This document shows, piece after piece, positions 8,751 to 17,700 of a stretch of 40,327 nucleotides of DNA; within the stretch, counting starts at the first letter, position 1, and each line of letters opens with the position of its first letter. The position numbers and the translations under genes are program-made. The notes below the pieces were generated by a model. It was not told where the DNA came from. It made no database searches and worked only from the letters and a program-made list of their open reading frames with translations. Origin of the DNA: JBEKZQ01 sp049509675 (GTDB lineage Bacteria; Planctomycetota; Planctomycetia; Pirellulales; Thermoguttaceae); the NCBI GenBank assembly GCA_049509675.1, contig JBEKZQ010000002.1:1-40327 (forward strand). The letters are read 5' to 3'.

Positions 8751-9512
8751 ATGTCCATCGTTCAAATGGCTCGGCATTTTCGGCACTTGACTATGGTCGC
8801 CGTATGTCTACTCACCACCCTTGTTGGTGCAACCTCCTACGGCATCCTCGCAACATACCATAAACCGCCGGACACCCCCACCCCACTGCCGCCACCGTCG
8901 CCATCCGTGTCTACGGGGAGCAGCAGCTCAGGCTCGCTTTCCGCGACGACAACACCTATTACCGACGGTAGCGGACTTGACGTAAGCGGCGCAATCGGGG
9001 TCCAATCGGGATCCGACCTGACCCTATACCCAACCACCGATTATAGTTATAGCTTCACGGGCCCCAAGTACCTACTCAACGCCGGGGGGTACTTCACTGC
9101 GGACCTGCTTAATCTCTCCATAACATCCCCTTCCGCCATCAACGGCTCCTACAGCTTCAACACGATACTCCTTGACCAATATGACAACCCGGTCTCCGGT
9201 GCTGCGACCCCCAACGCGGGCGGATCTCTGGTAGGTACATACAACGCCGGAACGGGCCTTTATTCCGACATCTTGAATTACAAGATCACCTCCGGCACAT
9301 ACGCCCTGCCGGCCGAGGCGTACGCCTTGCAACAGAACATTTCCATTACGTTCGACCCCGTCGTTGCGGGCCAGTCCTACAATCTAGACTTCCCGAATGG
9401 CAGCAGCACCGACCCGGTCGTCCCGGAACCGTCCACGTTAACGATATGGGGATTGATACTGTTGGTGTTTGGGGGTGCTGGTTGGCTGCGGCGGCGTGGG
9501 GCAAAGGCTTGA
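8751..9512 (+). CDS. Small PEP-CTERM sorting-domain protein
   Basis: 253 aa. Signal segment at about residues 14-34, then a proline- and serine-rich linker (about 40-60), then a beta-rich domain I do not recognise. The last 31 residues are a textbook PEP-CTERM signal: V-V-P-E-P-S-T (PEP at 225-227), a hydrophobic helix, then G-W-L-R-R-R near the end. Proteins with this tail are cut and anchored by an exosortase; no exosortase is in this window. AAGGAG lies 8 bases before the ATG. Codon use (ATA, CTA, ACA more often) looks less GC-rich than neighbours, judged by eye. It stands alone, divergent from the lipoprotein gene; bases 8493-8728 in front show no convincing promoter. An extracellular or biofilm role is inferred from the tail only. 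Confidence 0.85.
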   Translation: MSIVQMARHFRHLTMVAVCLLTTLVGATSYGILATYHKPPDTPTPLPPPSPSVSTGSSSSGSLSATTTPITDGSGLDVSGAIGVQSGSDLTLYPTTDYSYSFTGPKYLLNAGGYFTADLLNLSITSPSAINGSYSFNTILLDQYDNPVSGAATPNAGGSLVGTYNAGTGLYSDILNYKITSGTYALPAEAYALQQNISITFDPVVAGQSYNLDFPNGSSTDPVVPEPSTLTIWGLILLVFGGAGWLRRRGAKA

Positions 9513-9534
9513 CGACCGCCAGCTCCAAAGCATA

Positions 9535-9569
9535 GACAGGAAGATCAACCAGACTTTCCTTTTCCTGTC
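9535..9569 (+). terminator. Possible terminator hairpin after the PEP-CTERM gene
   Basis: GACAGGAA (9535-9542) pairs with TTCCTGTC (9562-9569) across a 19-base loop containing short pyrimidine runs. It begins 23 bases after the stop codon. There is no T-tract after the stem, so it may only be an RNA-stabilising structure. Confidence 0.3.
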
Positions 9570-9612
9570 CACTATGGATCTGGCGAAGAATAACGTCCGC
9601 ATTTGGCCGTAA

Positions 9613-9663
9613 GACGGATTGCTAATTCCGTCGCCGAACCGTGGACGGATTAACAATCCGTCC
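9613..9663. repeat. Pair of related short palindromes (GACGGATT type)
   Basis: GGACGGATT (9643-9651) and AATCCGTCC (9655-9663) are perfect 9-base arms around AAC. Just upstream, GACGGATT (9613-9620) and AATTCCGTC (9624-9632) form a weaker version of the same palindrome. They lie between the small PEP-CTERM gene and the rRNA methyltransferase gene. Confidence 0.55.
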
Positions 9664-9780
9664 TATGGGATTCCGCCAAGCCGTTCCTCGCCAAGTCCTG
9701 TATTCTTTTTCGCACCGCCTCGCCCGAGGCGGCCGTGTCGCCCGCTCGCCACGCTGCGTGCCTGCGAGTACCATAGGGAA

Positions 9781-11097
9781 ATGCGCAGCACGCGATCCAA
9801 ACGCCCGCAGGAGCTTCCCACCGATGCGCCCAAGGGGGCGCCGGCGGGCGCCGTTTTTCAACAACGGCCTTTGGCCCCCGATCCAGCGGCGCCGATCCCG
9901 GCGGCCGTGCTGCGCTCGGCGGCCCGACATCCCCTGCTTTATCGCAAGCGGATCGCTCAGATCGACAGGGCCCGGCCCGGCGAGCTGGTCGCAGTCTATG
10001 GTCCGGCCCAAGAGTTGCTGGGCTACGGCCTGTACAATCCGCGCAGCGAGATCGCGATCCGCATGCTGTTTACCGGCGCCGATCTGCCCGACGACTTGCG
10101 CTGGCAACAGCGACTGGAGCAGGCCGCGCGGCTCAGGCAGGATCTGCTCCGCTTGGACGACGTGACCGACGCCTATCGGCTGGTGCATGCCGAGGCCGAC
10201 GGGCTGTCGGGACTGGTCGTCGATCGCTTGGGCGACACGCTCTCGGCGGAAGTCTTCAGCCTGGGCATGTATCAGCGCTCGGTGGCAATCCTGGCCCGGT
10301 TGGCGGCCCTGACCGGGACCCGGCACACGCTGCTGCGCCCCAGTCCGCAGTTCCTCAGCCAGGAAGGATACGAACCGCCCCAAATCGCCTCGCCGGAACT
10401 GCCCGAGCAAGTGACCATCCACGAGTACGGCACGCGATTCCGCGTGCGTTTTTCGGGCGCGCACAAGACGGGCTTCTTCTGCGACCAGCGCGAGAATCGC
10501 CGCCGCCTGGCCGAGTTCTGCCGCGGCCGCAGCGTCTTGGATCTGTGTTGCTACACCGGCGGCTTTTCCGTGCAGGCCAAGCGGCTGGGCGAGGCGGCCG
10601 AGGTGACCGGCGTCGATCTGGACGAGGAGCCGCTCCGCCTGGCCCGGGAAAACGCCAATCTCAACCAGGTGCGGATCCATTTCGTCCAGGCCGACGCCTT
10701 CACCTACATGCGCGAAATGCTCGCGCAAGGCCGGCAGTACGACGTGCTGGTGCTCGATCCGCCCAAGCTGGTCCGCAACCGGGCGGAACTGGAGGAGGGC
10801 ACGCGCAAGCATTTCGATCTGAATCGCCTGGCGATGCGGCTGGTGCGGCCCGGCGGCCTGATGCTCAGTTGTTGCTGTTCCGGTCTGCTGCAAGAGGCCG
10901 ATTTTCTGCGGCTGCTGTGCTCGGCCGCCTGGCAGGCCGGACCGTTGCTCTCGGCGGCCACGGATGATTGCCGCGAGCGTCATGCCGCGCGTCCCATGCA
11001 GATCCTGGCCCGCACCGGCGCCGCCGCCGACCATCCCATCGCCGCCTCGGTCCCCGAAAGCGAGTATCTCAAGGCCGTCTGGATGCGGCTGGGATAA
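9781..11097 (+). CDS. rlmI: Class I SAM-dependent 23S rRNA methyltransferase, RlmI family
   Basis: 438 aa, somewhat longer than E. coli RlmI (396 aa). RlmI makes m5C1962 in 23S rRNA, and the family (COG1092) also includes the RlmK domain. Visible: a PUA-like RNA-binding region at about residues 50-115 (ERP-type strand G-E-L-V-A-V-Y-G); the family signature H-K-T-G-F-F-C-D-Q-R-E-N-R at about 230-242; SAM motif I V-L-D-L-C-C-Y-T-G-G-F at about 250-262; the acidic end of strand 2 (GVDLDEEPL); motif IV D-P-P-K at about 326; and a cysteine-rich S-C-C-C-S-G at about 363 where m5C enzymes place a cysteine. The start at 9781 has AGGGAA just upstream; the in-frame codons back to 9619 run through a palindrome repeat and are not coding-like. 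The exact target base is by family inference. A heptamer array begins 5 bases after its stop. Confidence 0.82.
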   Translation: MRSTRSKRPQELPTDAPKGAPAGAVFQQRPLAPDPAAPIPAAVLRSAARHPLLYRKRIAQIDRARPGELVAVYGPAQELLGYGLYNPRSEIAIRMLFTGADLPDDLRWQQRLEQAARLRQDLLRLDDVTDAYRLVHAEADGLSGLVVDRLGDTLSAEVFSLGMYQRSVAILARLAALTGTRHTLLRPSPQFLSQEGYEPPQIASPELPEQVTIHEYGTRFRVRFSGAHKTGFFCDQRENRRRLAEFCRGRSVLDLCCYTGGFSVQAKRLGEAAEVTGVDLDEEPLRLARENANLNQVRIHFVQADAFTYMREMLAQGRQYDVLVLDPPKLVRNRAELEEGTRKHFDLNRLAMRLVRPGGLMLSCCCSGLLQEADFLRLLCSAAWQAGPLLSAATDDCRERHAARPMQILARTGAAADHPIAASVPESEYLKAVWMRLG

Positions 11098-11102
11098 GGA
11101 TC

Positions 11103-11207
11103 GAGCGTGGAGCGTGGAGCGTGCGGCGTGCGGCGTGGAGCGTGCGGCGTGGAGCGTGCGGCGTGCGGCGTGCGGCGTGGAGCGTGGAGCGTGGAGCGTG
11201 CGGCGTG
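11103..11207 (+). repeat. Heptanucleotide tandem array A (15 units)
   Basis: Fifteen exact 7-base units of two kinds, GAGCGTG (G) and CGGCGTG (C), in the order GGGCCGCGCCCGGGC, with no indels or other substitutions. It starts 5 bases after the rlmI-like stop codon. The same CGTG-based unit recurs at 12470-12567 (opposite strand) and 23561-23595. Confidence 0.9.
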
Positions 11208-11214
11208 GTAATCT

Positions 11215-11250
11215 CCCTCTCCCCTCGCGGGAGAGGGCCAGGTGAGGGGG
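11215..11250. repeat. CCCTCTCCC/GGGAGAGGG inverted repeat, intergenic copy
   Basis: CCCTCTCCC (11215-11223) and GGGAGAGGG (11229-11237) are perfect 9-base arms, followed by a GTGAGGGGG tail. A second copy of the same element, including the tail, lies inside the glycosyltransferase gene at 38496-38546. Confidence 0.75.
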
Positions 11251-11463
11251 AGAGGGAAGCCGGAGGACGGGCGATGGATCAGGATGCATTGTTTAGCATT
11301 GTTTTGGCTCTCAAGCGACTCAAGAAAGAAGAGAACTCGCGGTGACGCGTAGTTCGCGCAAATCCGTGGTTGCGGCCAAGATACTCCCCCGCGTTTACCC
11401 AGACTTCCTGTTTTCGCGCGAAAGTGATGAGCGAAAATTGACGTAGGTCCCCGCCGGGCCGCG

Positions 11464-11472
11464 TGCTAAAAT
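11464..11472 (+). promoter_or_regulatory. Candidate extended -10 promoter
   Basis: TGCTAAAAT is an extended -10 (TG, one base, then TAAAAT at 11467-11472). No good -35 lies at 17 bases; TTGACG at 11438 is 23 bases away. Transcription would start near 11479, giving a leader of about 38 bases before the ATG at 11517, and excluding the in-frame GTG at 11463 as start. Confidence 0.4.
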
Positions 11473-11516
11473 TCCGCGATGATTTGGATATCGATAATGC
11501 GTTTGGGAGGGAGCCC

Positions 11517-12437
11517 ATGACGAACACATTACGTTTCGCAATCACGATCAGTCTGCTGACCATGGCCCTGGGGGCGGGAAACCGGCTGGCCTACGGCCAG
11601 CAAGCCGCCGAACCGCAGCCTGCCGAACCGTGGCGTGCCAGCCCCGGCGCCGGCGCAGCCGCCGCGACGGACCAGCCGGCCGGGCCCCAATATCCGCAAC
11701 TCGAGCGCCGGCCGGTCCAGCAGGAGCCGCAGGTGCCGTTCGTGTTGGCCCCGGCGGAACAGGCCCGCTTGGACCAGACGCTCAATGCCTGGGAGCAGCG
11801 GAACCGCGAGATCAAGACCTTCGACTGTGCCGTTTCCGTGCTGACCTTCGATTCCGTTTTCAGCAAAGGCGGGAAGCCGCTCTACGCGGATCAGGGTGTG
11901 TTGCGTTATGCGGCCCCGGACAAGGGGCTTTTTCGCATCGACGGCGATCGGCCGCAACAATGGATCTGCGACGGCAAGGCGGTTTACGAGTACAAGTACG
12001 ACAGCAAGCAGGTCGTCGAATATCCGCTGCCGCCCGAGCTGCAAGGCAAGTCGATCGCCAACGGCCCCATTCCATTCGTCTTCGGCAACGAAGCGCAGCG
12101 GCTCAAGCAGCGCTATTTCCTGCGCCTGACCACTCCCCCCAACGTGGAGGACCAGGTGTGGATCGAGGCCTTTCCGCGCTATCAGCACGACGCGGCCGAG
12201 TTCCGCCGGGTGGAACTGATTCTCAAGGGCGCGGGCATGACGCCGTTTGCCGTCCAGATCGATGAGCCCAGCGGCAAGACGCGAAAGGTCTTCCAGTTCG
12301 ACAAGGTCGTCATCAACAGCCGCTGGCGATTATTGGAAGGCGATCCGTTTCGGGTCTCCGTCCCGTACGGCTGGAAGCGGTACAGGAATCAGATCCTGCC
12401 GGTTCAGGCCAGCCGGGCCCTGCCGGCGGCACATTAG
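11517..12437 (+). CDS. TIGR03009-like planctomycete secreted protein
   Basis: 306 aa. The ATG at 11517 follows GGGAGG and begins a signal peptide (about residues 1-27, ending L-A-Y-G before QQAA). A proline-rich low-complexity segment runs to about residue 75. The rest, from FVLAPAEQARLDQTLNAWE to the end, matches my recollection of TIGR03009, a domain of unknown function found in planctomycetes with a LolA/LolB-like flavour: N-A-W-E-Q-R-N-R-E-I-K-T-F-D then alternating strands with L-R-Y-A-A-P-D-K-G-L-F-R. The LolA-like pattern hints at a periplasmic role with hydrophobic ligands, but that is inference. It converges with the minus-strand membrane protein gene, with heptamer array B filling the gap. 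Confidence 0.75.
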   Translation: MTNTLRFAITISLLTMALGAGNRLAYGQQAAEPQPAEPWRASPGAGAAAATDQPAGPQYPQLERRPVQQEPQVPFVLAPAEQARLDQTLNAWEQRNREIKTFDCAVSVLTFDSVFSKGGKPLYADQGVLRYAAPDKGLFRIDGDRPQQWICDGKAVYEYKYDSKQVVEYPLPPELQGKSIANGPIPFVFGNEAQRLKQRYFLRLTTPPNVEDQVWIEAFPRYQHDAAEFRRVELILKGAGMTPFAVQIDEPSGKTRKVFQFDKVVINSRWRLLEGDPFRVSVPYGWKRYRNQILPVQASRALPAAH

Positions 12438-12469
12438 TCGAGAGCAGGGCGGATCGGGCGGGGCAAGCG

Positions 12470-12567
12470 CCCCACGCCCCACGCCCCACGCCCCACGCCC
12501 CACGCTCCACGCCCCACGCCCCACGCCCCACGCCCCACGCTCCACGCCCCACGCTCCACGCTCCACG
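12470..12567 (-). repeat. Heptanucleotide tandem array B (14 units)
   Basis: Fourteen exact 7-base units, CCCCACG or CTCCACG on the plus strand (CGTGGGG and CGTGGAG on the minus strand), with no indels; plus-strand order c c c c c t c c c c t c t t. It fills most of the gap between two convergent genes and lies 7 bases beyond the stop of the minus-strand gene, in the CGTG-sense direction for that gene, just as array A lies after rlmI. Confidence 0.9.
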
Positions 12568-12574
12568 CCCCGCT

Positions 12575-14002
12575 TCAGCGCGAACCGGCCGCCTTCACCT
12601 TTAGATCCAATCGCTCCAGCGGAATGCCGTGGAGGATGGCCTTCTTGCCCCAAATCTCCGTAACATCGGGAAGCTGCTCGACGTGGCTGGGGTTGGGCGT
12701 GAGGATGATGTCGGCGGCGACGATCGAGGGATCGAGCCGGTCGATGCTCCCTTCCAGTTGGTTGCCGCACTGGGTTGAACCGTTGGCGCTGCGAACCATC
12801 CACAACTGGCCGAGGTTGAGCCTGGCTGCTTGTCCTTTGATGGCCACGGCCACGTCGTAACTCAGCGGGAGGGAAGGCGAAGGCCCGGGGGTGAATTCGG
12901 CCCTGAGGATGATCTTCTTCTTGCCGTCGCGGTCGGCCTGCACGACAAATCGTTCGACCCTGATTCCCCCGCCCGGGCCGGGGGCCTGGCTGGGGTCCGT
13001 GACCAGCGCGATGATCGGCACACCGGCCGCGTACACCTTCAAGGGAGCCGAAACCGATCGCTTCCAACTCTTGCGGGCCTCGGGCCAGCGGTCTATCGGC
13101 AGGTCGCCGCCGTTGAGGCCGAAAAGCTTGTCCTGGTCGACGTAGGCGCACTGAACCTCGACGACAAGCTGGTGGTCGCCGGCCGTCAGAGTGCCCTGGT
13201 GGGAGCCCGACCAGTTCTGGCCGGTCTTGTAGCTCTGGCGGACCTCGATCGGTTTGCCGTCCAGCAACACCCGCTCGACCTGCCAGAGGAGCTCGACACC
13301 CAGGCCGGCCTGATTGTTCCAGGGGTTGCCGTACTTGACGTTGATTGCTAGATCGCTCTTGCCTTCGCGCAAGCGGGGCAACGGCTGGACGGTCGGCTTG
13401 GGGCCGTAGAAAGCGTCGCACAAATCGAGCAACACCGGCGGAGAGATCATGCCGGCCTGCGCGGCCGAGCTGAGGAAGGCGTTCTGCCAACTCAGCGGCT
13501 GGTCCCAGCCTTGCGGGCATTTCGTGGTCATGTGCGCGATCAGGACCTTCACCGCGTCGTCGACGTCCTTTTGCGACAGCGTCCCGGCCTTCAGGCGGTA
13601 CTCGAACTCGTTCCATACCCAGGGCTGGTCGATCTGATTGGGGAGTTGCTGCTGGAGGAGTTCCTGGGTGCTCTGCATGCGGAGGTTGCTGGGTCCCGGG
13701 CCCATGAAGTAACGTGCGGCGATGACGGCCCCGATGCCGACCAGCGGCGTCAGCAGCAACACGACGCCCCAGGAAGTCAGCCCCCACCGCCGGCCGCGCA
13801 CCCCGATCCCGATGATCGTGCCGATCGCCAGAGCGAACGGGCCGGCCGTGGAAAGCGACGCCACGATGATGAGGCACAGTTCCGGATCGCGCAGGAAGAG
13901 CCGCCCGAGCAATCCCGCGGAAACGCCCACGGCGGTCGTGGCAATAAGGAACGTCCTGAGGCTGTACTGAAAGGGGTTGCGCGGTTCCGGATCGGCTGAC
14001 AT
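12575..14002 (-). CDS. Planctomycete membrane protein of unknown function ('SLRTF' N-terminus)
   Basis: 475 aa. The N-terminal 100 residues contain F-Q-Y-S-L-R-T-F (11-18), an N-terminal motif common in planctomycete membrane proteins, then three transmembrane helices at about 18-34, 42-68 and 74-97. The remaining 375 residues look extracytoplasmic and beta-rich (GAGTLSQKDVDDA-type helix, then long strands such as LVVEVQCAYVD and VAVAIKGQ). No catalytic motif is visible. The ATG at 14002 is preceded by AAGGAAAA at good spacing. It converges with the TIGR03009-like gene. A role in envelope sensing or assembly would be a guess; I do not recognise the C-terminal domain. Confidence 0.8.
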   Translation of the reverse strand: MSADPEPRNPFQYSLRTFLIATTAVGVSAGLLGRLFLRDPELCLIIVASLSTAGPFALAIGTIIGIGVRGRRWGLTSWGVVLLLTPLVGIGAVIAARYFMGPGPSNLRMQSTQELLQQQLPNQIDQPWVWNEFEYRLKAGTLSQKDVDDAVKVLIAHMTTKCPQGWDQPLSWQNAFLSSAAQAGMISPPVLLDLCDAFYGPKPTVQPLPRLREGKSDLAINVKYGNPWNNQAGLGVELLWQVERVLLDGKPIEVRQSYKTGQNWSGSHQGTLTAGDHQLVVEVQCAYVDQDKLFGLNGGDLPIDRWPEARKSWKRSVSAPLKVYAAGVPIIALVTDPSQAPGPGGGIRVERFVVQADRDGKKKIILRAEFTPGPSPSLPLSYDVAVAIKGQAARLNLGQLWMVRSANGSTQCGNQLEGSIDRLDPSIVAADIILTPNPSHVEQLPDVTEIWGKKAILHGIPLERLDLKVKAAGSR

Positions 14003-14255
14003 CGAGTTTTCCTTGGGTCAAACTTTCGACGAGTTGCACGTGCGCGCCCTGCGCGCGGAGACGGCGCTGCCCGATGGGGACCCATTATAACCAGTGCCAC
14101 TACCGTTTGACCAGTTTCGCGGCATCCGCGTGCAGCCAGGTTTTCCGGCAAGGTGTTTGGACGCCTGTTCACGGCCCTGGAAACCACGGTATCCGCGTAT
14201 GCCGCACAAAAGCCCGCAAGAGGTAACCCATCGATATCCACCGGTCGCGTAGTAT

Positions 14256-14586
14256 CGGTTGGTCATTCGGCCGGTCGTGAGGCACGGGATGTCTGACCTA
14301 TCGACTTCGTCCCGTAGGGACGGTTGACAATAGCCCAGCGATTCATCGCTGGGCAAGAGGCGTGATAATTCGCCCTCGTCCCGTAGGGACGATTGAATCG
14401 CCGCATTTCGTTTTCAACCGTCCCTACGGGACGGAAAACATGGTAATCGGACACCCGGACCCAGCAGTACACTGCTGGGCTATTTTCGAATGCCCCTCCG
14501 GGGCAAGGGCATTCGCGTCCCCGCTTCCCGTCGCGCGGGAACGGTTGGTCATTCGGCCGGTCGTGAGGCACGGGATGTCTGACCTA
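14256..14586. repeat. Hairpin cluster bracketed by 45-bp direct repeats
   Basis: Identical 45-base copies at 14256-14300 and 14542-14586 flank six hairpins: CGTCCC-GTA-GGGACG at 14308-14322 and 14377-14391; its complement with 7-base arms at 14418-14434; a 10-base-arm palindrome with TC centre at 14333-14354; CCCAGCAGT/ACTGCTGGG at 14460-14479; and TGCCCC-TCC-GGGGCA at 14491-14505. No protein gene is credible here; frames through it are repeat translations. The flanks 14003-14255 and 14587-14756 show nothing recognisable apart from the ribosome site of the membrane protein gene. Confidence 0.8.
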
Positions 14587-14756
14587 CCTGGCTGGATTTC
14601 GCGCGCCAGGCAAAGCTGTTTTTGCTTGAGGTGGCCCCGCAAGGATCTGTCGAGCATCTCTTCACGCTCCGAGGACTTGTTTGTTGTTTGGTTTCTCGCT
14701 AACCCGCTTTCGGTCATGCCTGGCACCACGTTCGTAGAGTGGGTACGGGCGCTCGC

Positions 14757-17700
14757 TCACTCGGGCCCCGCAATGGGCATCCGGGGCGGGGCGGTTTGCC
14801 ACATCAGGGCGATTTCTTCGGGAGTCAGGCCGTAGGCTTCGTTGACAAGGTTGCTGACTTCGTTCTCCAACGTCAGGGCTTCGGCGGCCAGCGCGCGGGC
14901 GGGGTCGATCGATCGGGCGTATTCTCCGCGGAGGTTTGCCAGTGCGGCCGCCGATAGCGGCCTCTTCTTCCCGCGAACCTTCCTGACTTCCGCAACAAAG
15001 CAGTCGCAATCGAGGTCGAACGGTGATTGCAACTTCAGCGTGGGTTTTTCGACCTCGTGTTCTACCCGTAGCCAATCGACAATCTGCCGTCGGGTTGCCT
15101 GTTGTCCTTGCGTGATCTCGATAAGCCGGCCGACCGTCTTTTCCGTTCTCGCCCGAATGCAATTCGTCGGTTGGGCAACGGGCAAGGACTCCATGAGGAA
15201 TCCGACCGGCGATAGGGCTTCGTCCTTCATGTGCGGCAGATAACGCCAGTTGTGCCACCAGATGAGCGGAGAATTGAGGACCGCCAACAGGTAGAGATCA
15301 TCGCAAGCGATGAAGAAAGTCTTGTTGTTCCCGTATTGCCCGGCCATGTCCAGCGCGTAGCTCGGATGGAACTGGATTTCCTGATATACGATCTTCGGTT
15401 TCTCGAACTCTTTCCAGTATTCGATTGGGTCTTGAATTTCAAACCATTGGTAGCTTCCCGCCTTCCTGCCCGGCCATTTTTCCCCTGTCCAGTCTGCGGG
15501 CTTCGGTTCAAGTTCCCGCCGAAAGCGCGACAGGTGCTCTTTGATCCCGGGATACGCGTCAATTTCGATCCCGCGACGGGCGAAGATCATCCAGAGTCCG
15601 GCCCATTCCGACTGCCAACGATCAACATCCTGCCCGCGGAGGAAAGGCTTGATGGTCTTCGCCGCATTTGGGTCTCGCTTCACGAGCGCTTCCTTGGTGG
15701 CAGTATTAACAAGGAAAGCGTCGTTGCAGCCCGTCACTACTCCGCGATATGGCTTCAATCCCGCGAACTGCGCAAGTGGGATGCCTTTCGCCCGGATTTT
15801 CGCCAAGAGCGCGTTCACGCCTCCCGGTTCAAGCTGCCAAGCGTCGGCCCCAAGCTGCGATAGAGGGAGCTCAACACCCTCCTGTTCAATCTGCCGGCTA
15901 AGATCGTCAATGCGAAGTTGTTCGCGCGGGATCGTGCAAAGCCGCGCGGTGCCGGGCTTCGGCGCGCCGGTCGGGCGGCGGGCAACGATGATCGACGGAA
16001 AGACGTCAACCTCCTCGAAAATCTGCTTCGCGTGCCCGAAGTCCACCACCGACTCGATCCACGCCTGTTCGGCAAAGAACCGGCGCAGGGGCTCGGCGTA
16101 GTTCGCCTTCATCCACTTGTTGGTCACGACGTAGGACAGCAGCCCGCCGGGCTTCAGGAGCCGGATGCCCAGTTCGTAGAAGTAGACGTAGAGATCGGCC
16201 ATGCCGTGATAGGCGCGGTAGGCCGATTCCAGATAGGGCTTGATCGGGCTCAAAAGCTCTTGCCGCACGTAGGGCGGATTGGCAACCACTACGTCAAACC
16301 CCCCGCTCTTGAAAACTTCCGGGAACGCGGTTTGCCAATCGAGCGCCTTGTGATCAACGGCCGGGTCCGAGATGATGCTGTTTCCCACCCGCACCGTATG
16401 GTCCAGGCTGGTGAGCACCTTGCCCCGTTCGGCCGTCTTGATCCAAAGGCTCAGGCGGCAAATCTCGATCGCCTCTTCGTTCAGGTCCACGCCATAAAGA
16501 TTGTTTTCCAGAATCCGCTTGTCCAGGTCGAAGAGGGTGCGATGCCCGCGCACTTCTTCAAGCCGATCGTTGGATGCCTGATAGGCCGCGTGCAACTGGT
16601 CGAAGGCTTCGATCAGGAAGGCCCCGCTGCCGCAAGCCGGGTCCAGCAGCCGCACGGCCGCCAACTCGTCCTGCCATGCTTCCCAGAATCGGACCAGGGC
16701 GGCCCGTTCGGGCTTCTTCAGCGTGTCGAGGGTGTAGACCCTGGGATCGGCGAGCGCGGCCCGGGCCGCGCCTTTGGCCGCCTGCTGATGGGCCTGGCGC
16801 AGTTGCTCGAAACGGTTGCGGAGGATCCCGCCCAGCGCCTGCTCGATGATGTAGCGGGTGACGAACGCGGGGGTGTAGAACGCGCCTTCCTTCTTGCGAC
16901 GCGTCCTGTGCGCTTGTGGTGCAGGCGTCTCGCCTGCATCGGAGGTAGCAGGCGGGACGCCCGGCTCGGAGGTAGCAGGCGGGACGCCCGCACCACAAAG
17001 GTCCAACTCGTTGCGCAGCTTTTCCAGGTCGGTGATCGACTGCTCGAAGATGTGCCCCAAAATGTCAACGTCGATCAGGCTGCTGTTGCCGGCCGCCGGG
17101 GCGAAGGCGGCCTGGTGGGCCGGGCGGTAGTCGAAATCGCCCAGTTCGCGGAAGTAGGCGCAGACCTCATCGGCAACCTTCAGGCGGTCCAGGACCGGAT
17201 CGTCGGCAAACAGCCCGCCGTTGTAGGCGTGGATGCCCAAGGCCGCGTTGCCCCGATTGATGGAATGAAAAAGTCCGCGGAAGTTGTCCCAGATGGGGCG
17301 CGGGTGGTAGGGGTCGCGGTGCTCAAATGCCTTGCGGATCGTTTCGGTGGGCAACAGGCCGCGATCTTCGCAGAAGGCGCAGAACAACACCCGGTCCAGC
17401 AGCTTTTGGGCGCACGAGAGCACGTCGTGCCGGTGTACGCCGGGGTTGTCGCGGCAAAGCCGCTGGAAGGCCTCTTGCCGCATGTCGGCATAGCGCAGGT
17501 AGAACTCCTTGGTCAAGTCCTTGCCCACCCGCTCCGATTCGGCCAGCAACTCGTAGAAATGGCATCGGCCCGTTTCGGGAACCACCCGGGCGGCGGCCAG
17601 CAAGAAGACGAACCGCTTCAGCAGGGCGTCGCTCTGGGCAAACTCTTCGGTGTCGAACCGTTCATAGGTTTGCTGGTCGGTTCCCTTGCCGTAAAGCCGG

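Noticed and set aside
11103..12567. CRISPR array reading of the heptamer arrays
   Set aside because: The units are 7 bases and contiguous with no spacers, and no cas gene is present.
14424..14729. 101-codon minus-strand frame after the restriction enzyme gene
   Set aside because: It reads through the hairpin cluster and one 45-bp direct repeat; it is a repeat translation with no ribosome site.
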